From: Cheilinus undulatus
Taxonomy: Eukaryota > Chordata > Actinopteri > Labriformes > Labridae
Length of the DNA: 64,000 nt
NCBI RefSeq assembly: GCF_018320785.1
Contig: NC_054885.1
Location: forward strand, 4,228,921-4,292,920
Reading direction: 5' to 3'
Shown in pieces: positions 12,301-25,764 of this stretch. Position numbers and translations under genes: made by a program. The notes beneath the pieces were generated by a model. That model ran no database searches, was not told the origin of the DNA, and saw nothing but the letters and a program-made list of their open reading frames with translations. How positions within the stretch are numbered: the stretch's first letter is position 1; each line of letters opens with the position of its first letter.

Positions 12301-15194
12301 GTTCCTGGTATGTTTGTGTCCTGGGTCATCATGACCATGGCAAAGCTGAGTTTAAACTGAAGTAGGAAGCAGAAAAGAATGAATTTAAGTGAGAGAAAAT
12401 CAGGAAATTACAGGAGGAGTGATTTTGGAGAACCAGGACAAACAAGGCAGACTGCGCACGAGGTGTTGACAAGACAAAGGCTGAAACCAACTCACTATAA
12501 ACACTATATAGATGTAGGCGTAAGCTCTGATTCATCCAGGTCAGGGTTTTTCAAATCTTCAGCCAAAAACGCAACCGGACTGACAGCCAGCGTTCATTTT
12601 GGCAGCTATTTTGAATTCAGTCTTAAAGGAGGGTGGAAAAACCATGGGCGGTTTCTGTGTGTATTATCAGGGGTAAAAAAGGCCCGGAAAAAAGGGATGC
12701 CATCAAGCTTGACCTTGGCTGCCCCAAGTTGTGGCTCATCAGGTCCTACATGCCTAAAACATGGAGAAATATCATGGATTTCTAATGTCAAACAGTCCAG
12801 CACTAACTTGGCCAACAATGCTAACACTGCTAACAGCCACAGTAAAGCAGGGTGTCATCAGCGTAAAGCTCGTACTTATTTGTATTTATTGAAAATGTGC
12901 AGCCAAAAGGAAGAACATAAGCAGAAAATACAATCAGTACATACATGTGAGTGTCATAAGGGTTAAAACTGATGTTAATTTATTAATACAGGCATCCCAG
13001 TAGGATGACTGTAAACATAAAACAACAATTGACCTTAAATCATGAAATTTTTTATTTTAGGTCAGAGTTGACGTAGATTAATTGCCTAAGTGCCAGATAA
13101 TTGCAACAGTATTACTGGGGTTAGGGGTCTGGGGGTAATGGTTAGGGAATGGGGGTTTGGGTTAGGGTAAAATACCACCTAATTACCAGATAATTGCTAC
13201 ACTATTATGCAGGTTAGGTATTTGGAGGTTATGGTTAGACTTAGGGTCTTAGGGTTAGGGTCAAATTCCACCTAATTACCAGATAATTGCCACAGTATTA
13301 CTAGGGCTTTGGGTCTGGGGTTTTTGGTTAAGGATAGGGGGTTAGGGTTAGGATGAAATACCACCAAATTACCAGATAATTTCCACGGGCTTATCTTGTT
13401 GCAGTATTTTACCACATGCAAGATCTGTGATGCTCTTCATCTCCCTGTTTTTCAGTTGTTATTATGGAAAGAGAAACCTCAGACAGCTCTCACGCTCAGT
13501 GAGACGGACAAGAAGACCAAAAGTCCGCTAAGCATACATGTGAGATAAGTCCTCCTGTGTTAATGTCTGTTAGTCCCTGTTTTAATGATATAAATCTGCA
13601 TTATAAATGTATAACATGTAATCTCCTGTATCTCCTCACAGTTCAGCTGTCTGGCTCCTCTGCCTGCCCTCTCCAGCCCTGCTGAAAGAGACAAGGTCAA
13701 TCTAAACACCCCTCGAATGGGGCCAGTTTTCCTGCCACCCAGTGGTCCCAGGCCTGATCTGGTACCAAATAACCTCCTGACATCCAGCTACAGACCTGGA
13801 CCTGCTCTTGTTTTGAGGCTTTTTGTCAATGAAGGCTACGAGCAGGGCCGGGTCGGACCCTGCGTCATCACTGCAGACCACCGTGTTTATGTTGAGGTAG
13901 GCATTTGCTCCGAGTTAATCATTATTTTTCTCTCTAACGTTCCTTTTTTCCCACATATTTGACCTCAGTTTGCATTGCTACTCTGCAGATTTCAGCCAAA
14001 GGGCCCTCCATAGATGTCTTGGAGGTGAGGTCATGCGTGGTCTCTCCTCTTTCTGACCCCAAAAAGTCTCGTTTCTGGACTGTCATTCGGGACGGTTGTT
14101 CCACGGACCCCTTAGTGAAACTCGCTGCAAAGACAAAAGAGGAAGACAAAGAGGACAGAGATGATGATGATGAGCTGGAAGAGGAAAGCGAAGAGAGAGA
14201 GGGATGGAGAATCCAACATAGAACTAATGGAAGCAGGAAAGCAAGGATGGAAAGGAGCCGTTTGAGTACGCTGGCAGAGGAGGAGATGCAGCCTCTGAGG
14301 TTTAGCTTCATCCTGAGGCCCGTTTACAACGAGTCCATTCAGTTCCTCCACTGCAGCCTCCATCTGTGTCTCTCTGACTCAAAAAGAGGTGAACCTGTGA
14401 AGGAAACAGTGAAGAACGAGTGTCATGGCGGGCGCCGTATCCCTCCACTCATATCCAGATCACCTGGACGTCAGGTACTGAAACTACTCACACACAATGG
14501 CTGTATTTAGAAGCTAAAAGCACAGGCAAATTTAAATAATGATAAAATACCTCATGACCAGGGATGAAAACTTGTTGATAATACGGATCATTTTTCTCCT
14601 GCAGTAGTCCTCAGTCATATCTAGTGCTTAAAAAAAACTCCTGCCTACCTTCTCTGTTTGAACATAACTGATATTTATCCAACCCCAGTGTGAGATCAGA
14701 AACCTCTCCAGGCCCATGGTGGTCACCCAGCACATCAGCTCACTGGCTCCCAAAGTGCTGAGGCCCCCTACTGGCCAAAGAACTAAACGCCTGAGCTTCT
14801 CTCCTGTGGCCGTCCCAGACCAGAGCAGTGAGTCTTATTCATTTATTCATGTTCCGGGGTCAGTGTGGGAGTATTAAATGTTGTGCTGTATGTTTTGTCT
14901 CCAGGTCCCGTGATCCCGACTGAAACTTTGGTTGGTATCATCCTGGCTGCCTTTGTGATGGGGGTGGCCCTGATGGGGGGGCTTTGGTGCATCTATAACT
15001 GTACAGGTAACGAGATCAACTTCTCTCTGTCACTAACACACTGAAAAGAGAGTTTATATAAACGTTTTCTTTTAAAAGCAGCACATCCAGCATCTCTTAG
15101 AGGAGAGAGTCCGTTCACGGATCAGACTCCTGTAGGTGAGATCATCTGGAATCCACCGTCGCCTCTGTCTGATCAGCTGTCCACCTCCATGTAG
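3324..15194 (+). CDS. tgfbr3l: Betaglycan-type TGF-beta/inhibin co-receptor (TGFBR3-like), about 866 aa
   Basis: Coding exons are 3324-3381, 3932-4104, 6103-6240, 6334-6508, 6648-6819, 6903-7047, 9118-9166, 9693-9885, 10104-10264, 10622-10777, 13456-13539, 13642-13896, 13989-14474, 14689-14827, 14905-15006 and 15079-15194. All have GT-AG ends. Residues 1-20 are a signal peptide. Residues 20-370 match the betaglycan orphan domain (NRVYIKLGEG, FLSHNYMTSDLQPQE, VNWAIVSHGV, LLWANEYGYPRVTSY). The ZP domain spans about 405-735 with paired cysteines (VQCEDG, STCQAQ, ISCGTEG, FLHCSLHLC). A TM helix (GIILAAFVMGVALMGG) is near 802-824. The roughly 40-residue tail ends STSM, a class I PDZ-type motif like the STA end of betaglycan. 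Betaglycans are surface co-receptors that bind TGF-beta or inhibin ligands. The length is close to human TGFBR3 (851 aa). Neighbouring lrrc8e and ZP-C wording (IRDGC, RPVYNES, QFLHC) favour the TGFBR3L paralog, which is much shorter in human. Oddities: the exon 9118-9166 to 9693 junction is off by one base, and there is an acidic insert at residues 636-657. Confidence 0.85.
4420..5930. repeat. Degenerate (ATAAC)n pentanucleotide satellite
   Basis: About 1.5 kb of AACAT/ATAAC units lies in intron 3 of tgfbr3l. The purest run is around 4860-4925 and the array drifts to GTGACATGAT-like variants at 5150-5800. Open frames on the minus strand are Cys/Tyr/Met/Leu-rich artefacts. Confidence 0.9.
7165..8285 (-). 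repeat. TTTTTGCC repeat (reverse orientation of the GGCAAAAA family)
   Basis: About 1.1 kb of TTTTGCCACTTTTAACC-type units lies in intron 7 of tgfbr3l. The right edge (GTTGTCTCACTTTCTT...TGGCATCCTGA) is shared with the copy ending at 17,107, which shows these are copies of one element and not independent microsatellites. Confidence 0.75.
8564..8835. mobile_element. 272-bp inverted-repeat MITE
   Basis: Imperfect terminal inverted repeats of about 40 bases bound the element. The left end reads CAAGATGGCCAACAT...ACATCCAATCCAT.CCGGAAGT, and the reverse complement of the right end reads the same with CAAGATGGCCGACAT. The left arm has a 12-base insertion. Flanks ACTGCAGT and CCTGCATC resemble a decayed 8-bp duplication. 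It has no coding capacity. Confidence 0.65.
9170..9290. mobile_element. hAT-family end fragment abutting a tgfbr3l splice donor
   Basis: The sequence CAGGGGTCATCAACTCC starts three bases after the GT of the exon 9118-9166 donor. The reverse complement of 43,880-43,965 (CACTGATCATCAACTGG...GGGCCAGAC) is the end of the same family. The right boundary is unclear. Confidence 0.5.
11040..11370. repeat. AATTTAAAATTT palindromic low-complexity tract
   Basis: About 330 bases of alternating TTTAAATTT/AAATTTTAAA words lie in intron 11 of tgfbr3l. Almost every unit is self-complementary, so the tract could form hairpins. It has no coding content. Confidence 0.8.
11860..12770. repeat. Two diverged copies of an unnamed repeat
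   Basis: Positions 11,945-12,030 and 12,660-12,740 share GTATTA.CAGG.GT.AAAA.GGCC.GGA, GATGCC.TCAAGCTT and a CTGG/TGCCCC block. This is an interspersed repeat that covers part of a 195-codon open frame at 12,379-12,966. That frame is therefore not called as a gene. Confidence 0.5.
13085..13400. repeat. 93-bp minisatellite with GTTAGGG motifs
   Basis: The word CCAGATAAT recurs at 13093, 13186, 13279 and 13372, giving an exact 93-base period over more than three copies. Each unit carries an A/T part (ACCACCTAATTACCAGATAA) and a G-rich part with TTAGGG-like words. It lies just upstream of tgfbr3l exon 13456-13539. Confidence 0.85.
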
Positions 15195-15196
15195 AG
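15079..15196 (+). other. tgfbr3l: Last coding exon of tgfbr3l with stop at the splice site
   Basis: This exon encodes the end of the cytoplasmic tail. The stop TAG at 15192-15194 is followed after two bases by a strong donor (AG|GTAAGA at 15196/15197). The start has two adjacent acceptors (AAAAG|CAG|CAC), a NAGNAG arrangement that would add or drop one alanine. An internal GTAG|GTGAG at about 15134 could serve as an alternative donor giving a different tail. Confidence 0.7.
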
Positions 15197-15269
15197 GTAA
15201 GATCTGATAAAAACAGGTATTTAGAGAGGAACGACATCTTTAAATATGCTATTACCCGTTTGCTGTTTT

Positions 15270-17110
15270 CACAGATTTTTACCCTTTTTGGCCTCTTTTG
15301 CCACTTGTTTACCAATTGTGGCACATTTCTGCAACTTCTTTTTCCACTTTTAACCTTCATTTTATTTACATTCTTCCCTTTACTTTTTGCCTTGTTTTTC
15401 ATTGTTGGCCAGATTAATTTTTTTTTTTTAAATTGTGCCTATTGTGGCTAACCTTTATTTTTCCATTTTTTGCTCTTGTTTTCTTATTTTTGCCACTTTA
15501 ACCCGTGTTTGCATTTTTGGAAAATATTGTAACCATTTTTGTTCTTTTGTTTAATATTTGGGCTTTTCATGCCTTTAATGGTGGAGGAGGACAGTGGATA
15601 GAATCAGGAACAGGGACGAGAGAGCTGGGGAGAGACATGCAGGAAAGCACCACAGGCTGGATTTGAACTTGGGCCAGCTGTGGAAATGGGGCGAGCCTCA
15701 AACCACTAGGCCACCTGTGCCCCACATTTTACCCATTTTTGCCACTATTTGTGACTTTTATGCCACTTTTTGCCCAATTTTGCCACTTCTTGTTGCCCCA
15801 TTTAACCATTCTTTGCCACTTTTAACCCATTTTCCTCCCATTTCTTGCCTTTATTTTCAAATTTGCCTTATTTAACCATTTTTTGCTTGTTTTTGACACT
15901 TTCAACCAATGTTGCCACTTCTTTTAGGAACATTTAACCATTTTTTCCACTTTATGTCATATTTTACCTGTTTTTGACACTTCTTTAAACTTTAAACCAT
16001 TTTTTTTTCTACTTTTTGCTCTTGTTTTCCCAGTTTTGACACTTAAACCCTTTTTTGCATTGTTGTAAATATTTGGCCACATTTCAGCATTTTTGCCCCT
16101 TCTTGTCATTTTAAGGCTGTATTTTTCCACTTTGTACCATTGTTTTCCCATTTATGACACTTTTTGCACTTGTTTTTCGCATTTTATGCCACATTTCAGT
16201 AATTTTTGCCCCTTTTGTCACTTTTTGGCCACTTTACGCCCAATTTTCTCCCTTTGTGTTGCCACATTTAACCAATTTTTGCTACTTTTGACCATTTTTT
16301 TCTCACTTTTTGCCATATTTTACCCAGTTTTGCCCCTTCTTGCCACTTTTTTTGGCCACTTTTCATCTGAATTTGCCCCTTTTTTTTGTAGCTTTTAAAC
16401 AGCTTTATTTTTTACTTTTGCTCTTGTTTTCCCATTTTTGACACTTAAACCTATTTTGCATTGTTGTAAATATTTGACCGCATTTCAGTATTTCTCATTG
16501 ACCAAGTTTTTTCCACTTTTTACCCTTGTTTTCCATTTATTACCATATTTTATCCATTTTTGCACCTTTTCATCACTTTTTTTTGGGCTACTTTTCATCC
16601 GATTTCTTTTTGCCACTTTTAACCATTTTTTCTACTTTTTGCTCTTGTTTTCCCATTTTTGACACTTAAACCTATTTTTGGCATTGTTGTAAGTATTTGG
16701 CCGTATTTCAGCAACTTCTTGTCACTTTTTTTCCATGTTTATCCAATTTTTTCCACTTTGTACAAATGTTTTCCCATTAATGACACTTTCATCTCTTGTT
16801 TTCCACTTTTTATGCTACATTTCAGCAATTTTTGCCACTTTTTGCCATTTTGGTACACTTCTTCCATCTCTTTTTGCTACGTTTAACCCATTTATGCTGC
16901 TTTTTGCCATTCTTGCCACATTTTTGCAGTTTTTCACCCAACTTTGCCACTTCTTTTGCCTCTATTAACCACTCTTCATCCATTTTGCCTTTGTGTTCTA
17001 CTTTTTGTCACTTTTTGACTCTGTTCACAATTAATCAGCAATTATCCCAATTATTTTTTCAATTAAAGTTGTCTCACTTACTTTTCCTCTACTTTCTGGC
17101 ATCCTGAAGT
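15270..17110 (-). repeat. TTTTTGCC repeat in the last tgfbr3l intron
   Basis: This is a 1.8-kb copy of the same family as 7165-8285, with the shared right edge ending TGGCATCCTGA near 17,107. It is interrupted by a SINE at 15,561-15,725. All open frames in it are low-complexity artefacts. Confidence 0.75.
15561..15725 (-). mobile_element. tRNA-derived SINE, reverse orientation
   Basis: Read on the minus strand it begins GGGGCACAGGTGGCCTAGTGG, has a B box (AGTTCAAATCC) and ends CCACTGTCCTCCTCCACCAT then TAAAGGCA. It is the same family as 2940-3110. The tRNA head differs (GGCCTAGTGG versus AGTCGAGTGG), so the copies are old or from two subfamilies. Confidence 0.75.
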
Positions 17111-17748
17111 TTGTGCACTTTATGACTTTTATGAAGTTGCCAATACTTTCCTCATCATTAATTTAATGTTTATTTTTATAGGGACGAGTATGAAGCATGT
17201 AAATCGTTGCCACACACTACAGCATTTTTAGCCAGAGCTAATTTGCAGTGCCCATCCCTAGTTGGGCTTTTAAAATACATAAAATCCCAACATACACACC
17301 AAAAAAATCACAACATTAAAGTGACAAAACACAGAATACAAAAAATACAAATCATTTTATTCATGATGCACATTGTTAACATCACCAATAAAAATAAGCT
17401 TCTCTATTAATAAAGGCGGGTTACATTTTCAGTAGTTATTAGTCAGGTTTAATTTAAAATATGGTGACCACAGCTTAACTTTGCTGATCTCCATGGGCCC
17501 CCAGTTTGGCCGGGCCCCAGAAAGCTCTCCCTTTACCCCCCTTATGGGAGGAAATAAAAGCTCTACATTAAAAACAAACTTCAGATTACTGCATGCTAGA
17601 AACTCATTTTAATGAAGTCAAAGCAGTTTTTAAAACAAACTGAAGAGGATCGAATCATCAACAGTCAGAGAAGCTATCAGCATCAGACAGCACCTGTAGA
17701 TTTCAGCTCTGATATTTGAACAGTTTGACTCTTTTATCTCTCTTGCAG

Positions 17749-18195
17749 GATTTCCTCCTCCAAATCTGACTGAGGAGAACTGGGACAGAGGTTCACCCAG
17801 CTGCCTGTCTGCAGTTGTCTTTGTGAACGTCGCCGTGCAGCAGTAATGTGAAGACAGAGCCTCAACTCATCGGAGTATCTTGACAAAGATTTTTGTTTGA
17901 TGCTGCAGAGAGCTCTGCATTCAGTCATTGTGAAACTGGCACCAGGAGCGTTTATCTGGACTGATCTAGAGCTAGACCTGGTGAAAGTGACTCAGACTGA
18001 AACTTCAGTGTCGCCTTAAAGCTGGAGCACAAGGTCAAAGGGAAAGTGTGATGCGTCTTTTTGTAGAGTCAGTGTTATGTACAGAATCATTTTTCATCTT
18101 TTTGTGCTGTAACTGTGAATCAGCTGTGCATTGTAGCTGTTATTTTCTGTTTGTGGAGGCTGAATAAAGTCAAATAAATGACTAAGAGCCTCGCT
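17749..18195 (+). other. tgfbr3l: 3' UTR exon of tgfbr3l
   Basis: The acceptor is at TCTCTTGCAG|GATTT (17748/17749) after a 2.55-kb intron filled with repeats. No long open frame continues from the preceding exon, whose stop precedes the intron. The exon ends shortly after two overlapping poly(A) signals. The stop is under 10 nt from the last junction, so this arrangement should not trigger nonsense-mediated decay. Confidence 0.6.
18163..18178 (+). terminator. tgfbr3l: Poly(A) signals of tgfbr3l
   Basis: Two AATAAA hexamers (18163-18168 and 18173-18178) lie about 420 bases into the last exon. Cleavage is expected at about 18,190-18,200, only about 460 bases from the convergent stop codon of the gfi1-like gene. 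Confidence 0.75.
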
Positions 18196-18659
18196 GATTT
18201 GTTCCACTCTTCAATCTCATGCAACCTTAACGACAAAGGAGGTTTTACTTGGTTTATTTCACCCTTCTTCTCTAAATGAAGTTACTTAAATACAGCCTGC
18301 ATCCTTCTTCGTCAGGAGCCCAGCTCCAGCAGAAGAGAACGTCACATTTAGACAATTTTCTGAGAAAATAATACATTAAAGGCTCAACAAGATTGGATGA
18401 TGCTCTCTAATTGAACGTTTTGCCTTGTACATCCTTGGAAAAAACATCTAAGATTGCTTTAAATGAGTTTTTGCTGTGAGCCTCCTGAAAAATATTTTGT
18501 TTTCCTTTCAACACAAACCGGTGAGTCACACATGCATGACAATATAACCGAGCCTTATTGGTATTAATGTTGCATTTCAAGCATGCATTAACTTGATGTT
18601 TCTGACTTTTATACAATGAATGCCTTAAATGCAATTTTTAATTTCATAGCATCCTTGCT

Positions 18660-22358
<3,699 letters not shown>

Positions 22359-22684
22359 GATGCAGGACGGTGACTTCACTGTACAAAGTCCTGCAGGAGT
22401 GTTAGAAGTCAGCTCCTCTATGCCACTTTTAGAGCCTCACATGTCACACACCTGTCATTGCATGTTCAGTTATAATGCCAAAGCTTGAGGTTTTCCTCCA
22501 CAAATACAGAACAGCACCTGCACGTAACTTTCACTGAGGATAACCCCACTGTGGTGTCATCAGACGTCTTTCAAATTCACGCTGTGGTTAACTTTTGTGC
22601 TAAAATTTAAACTGCTTAGATGTAAAAACAAACTGCCAATTTTTTATAATGTAGAAAAAATACTTCCAAACTATCAAAAGAAGC

Positions 22685-24820
22685 CAATAAAGTCGAGTCA
22701 AACTTTATTTATAAAACTTATTTCATGCAGGACAACACAATGTGCTGCACATTATGTCCATCAATTAATCAGTCTGTTCATGATAAATACACTCAACCAT
22801 CACAGCAGGGTTAGGTAACACTCTTTATCTGATTTGCAAACATTTATTAATCAGGGATGCTCGATGCAATCAGTCTAATATTAGAATCAGCAGATCGTAC
22901 ATTTGCAAGGTGTTGCGCTTTTGTATTTAGAGCAAGATATTTTGCTGTTGAAGCTGCATTAAAGTTTTAACAATATCACATCATGGTACAAACAAGAAAG
23001 CAAAACCAGAGAGAGAACCTCAAGTAACTTTCCCTCCAGACTTTGTCTCACTTTTTACTGCTAAATATTTAAGATCTGTACATGCCTTTATAATAAACAC
23101 ATAAATCTTTAAAATGTATCTAATCCTTTACTAAAATGGCAATAAAAGCAAGACAAACATATTCAAACACATGAAAGACTCCTTTCTGAGTTATTCTCTA
23201 AGTTAATATCATAGATTTGCACATTCAAAATTACAATTTGCCCACTAATTATATAAACAATGTATTAAATCAGTTATAAAAAGTGAAATAATGCCTATAA
23301 ATTGAATTAAACTGTGATGTTCTAACAGTTAGACTCCAGTAGATCTTACCTCTGCGTGGTGCAGCTGAATGTTGAGTCTGTTTTGTGTCTTTGTCACCAG
23401 TTACGTCCTCTTTTCTCTCTCTCACACCCCTCTGCTGAAGACATGACTCAAAGAGATTTGATCTGATTTTGAAAAAGCTGCAGTTGATTTCAAAACAGAA
23501 GGTATCAGAAAGAAAAAACACAGCACCAAAAAACAGCCAAATAAAAAAAATTGTTTCAGAATGTTTGAAGCTTTAAAAGCAGATTCTCCTACAAAATAAC
23601 AGCCGACTCCAGACCTTTAAGTTTCGACACTCAAAGTTTGAGACCGACTCTGAATAAAAGACATCTGATGTCAAATTTAATATGAGCCCTGCACATTATA
23701 TAATTAATATGCAGGTGACTGTACTGGATTTTACCTCTACAGTGACTGTGCACGTGGGTGGACCTTGGGTGACAGTCAGCACTCTTGGGAAAGTTTGAAT
23801 ATCTCATCTTTCTCATGTGAACATGTGGACCTTTACCATTGAGATGCCCATTGTGTTAGTGTGAGACTGTGTGGTTTAACATACCTACACACAGCTCCAA
23901 GTGTGAGAATTCAAACAGAGGGAGTCAAGCCTGATAATCACATTGAGACAGGGTAGGAGGTAGAATGAAGTCTATTAATGAAGGTGAAACTGAGCAGATC
24001 ATTTCCTTGATTCATGATTTACATCATATTGACTTACCGCATTTTAATTGAGATTGGTAGGAGCTGGAGGAAGAATTTCAATTTAATCTGTTAAATATTT
24101 TCAGGCCAGTACAGTGTAAATAATACTAAAGGGTCAAAAGGCTTACATTTCCAGAACCCTCTCTTTTTATTTATGTTGTGTAAATAATAATAATAATAAT
24201 AAAGAAAAGTTCATGCATCTGTCATGGAAGTGAGCACTCATTCAGTGAGAGCTGTCCCGGGACAAAACTGGTCCCGAGCTAAAGTCCTCCCTAGAAAAGG
24301 TTTCTTAAAACTCTTCAGGTTCATCTTGCTGATTTTTTGTCCTTTTTGGCCACCGTACATTGCTAATAAAGATTGATTAATATAAATTTCCTAACGTCCT
24401 CTTTGCATCATGATTTACTAATTGAAAAGCTCTTTATCAATAAAAAAGTAGAAAAAGTACCTCTAAAATTCTCAGTTTTGCTCTGGTGGGTCAGGACCCA
24501 AACCTGGGTTTCAAATCTGAGCCAGGAAAAAAAATGTGCCAAAAATCTATGATGTGCAAAATCTGTAAATGGACATGCAATACATCCATGTGTTTTGCTG
24601 TGATAACAAGTACATTTTGGTCTTTTTTTTTCTCAAGATATCAATTTATTTATCTCCTTTTCCTAGATAACAAAACTTTTTTCCTAAGGTAATTATAAAA
24701 TCTTTGATAAATTGCCAAACTTCCATGCTGCACTGGGAGAAATAGTGTAAATCCAAACATATGCATGTATGTCCCTCTGTAATGATGTGCTTTTGCATTT
24801 TTGTCCCAGCCTTTTGTTCA
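22685..24820. other. Intergenic/upstream region of gfi1-like gene
   Basis: Apart from the possible 5' UTR exon at 23,350-23,480 and a common teleost repeat fragment (CTTTATTTATAAA...GTGCTGCACAT) at 22,690-22,760, I see AT-rich sequence with a short (TAA)n run at 24,186 and no supported gene. Confidence 0.4.
23350..23480 (-). other. Candidate 5' UTR exon of the gfi1-like gene
   Basis: On the minus strand a segment is bounded by a plausible acceptor near 23,480 and a strong donor (GCAGAG|GTAAGA at 23350/23349), about 1 kb upstream of the SNAG exon. It contains an ATG followed by a short open frame, so if transcribed it would act as an upstream ORF. The acceptor side is weak and no conservation can be checked here. 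Confidence 0.3.
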
Positions 24821-24821
24821 G

Positions 24822-25600
24822 CAGGGGTGTCAATCTCAATCACAGCAGGGGCCAGATTCACCTTTTCACCAGACAGTGTCACCCTTTTAACCACAAACCA
24901 ACAAACCTCATTTCACCAGTAATAAAATATGAAAAAAACTTAGCACTGATAAATGAATTTGACATTTAAAAAGTTAAAAAGGTAAGTTTAAAGGCTCACA
25001 ATTTGAGAAAAGTAAATTTGTTAGTTTAAAGAGTTCAAAACATGAAATTGAAATTGAAAAATAGTGTTTTTAAAAGTAAAATATATCAAAAAGAAAGTCA
25101 AAATCATGAGTTTAAAAGGTCAAAAATATGAAATAAAATTTATAATCATGAAATTAAAAGTCAAAATATGATTCGAATTTTAAATTGTGAGTCTGAAAGG
25201 TCAAACTATGTGGTTATGAAGTCAAAGTCTGAAGTTGAAAATATTAGGTAAAATACAAAATAGTTGGTTAAGAAGGTCAAAATATGACTTAAAAATTAGA
25301 ATTATGAATCCTAAAGCTCAAAATATTATATGAGAAGTCGAAATTTTGAATTAAAATGCTCGAATTATGAAATAAAAAGTCAAATTCTAAGTTTGAGTCC
25401 TAACTGTGAGATGCAAAATTGAAAATGTGTGAAATTAAAGCAAAAATTGATTTCCTTTTCCCACATTTTTGACTCATCTCAATATTTTTACTCCTTACTT
25501 ACAGATTTTATGAATTAACAAGGATATCTTAAATCATCAAGGATGATAGGCCGGTTATAACAGAAATATGAGATAATCTTGTGGGCCGGATTTAAAGAGA
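24822..25600. mobile_element. Degraded hAT element
   Basis: The left end CAGGGGTGTCAATCTC...GGGGCCAGATT matches the family at 56,268-56,850 (CAGAGGTGTCAAACTC...GGCCC). The interior is AT-rich with GTCAAAATATGA-like words, as in the other copy. The right end (GTGGGCCGGATTTAAAG) is eroded. Confidence 0.55.
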
Positions 25601-25764
25601 CTGCAGTGAAAACAAAGCTTTTCAGACGGATGTTAAAATGAGGGTTTTTCAGGATGCCAGTGTGACAAACATGAGGAGTTTTTTGAGCTGTAAACCATGT
25701 AAAGCTACTATGTGGGTATCAGAGAGATGGTGTAAAGCCTTGAAAAAAAGGCATAATACCCCCA

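Noticed and set aside
12379-12966. 195-codon open frame in tgfbr3l intron 11
   Set aside because: Part of it overlaps a repeat also present at 11,945-12,030. It has no recognisable domain and lies within an intron of a well-supported gene.
13085-13400. Interstitial telomere (TTAGGG)n
   Set aside because: TTAGGG words are present but not contiguous. The true unit is a 93-bp minisatellite.
13934-14363. Minus-strand Ser/Leu-rich frames of 125 and 83 codons
   Set aside because: They are antisense shadows of the acidic stretch of the tgfbr3l exon 13989-14474.
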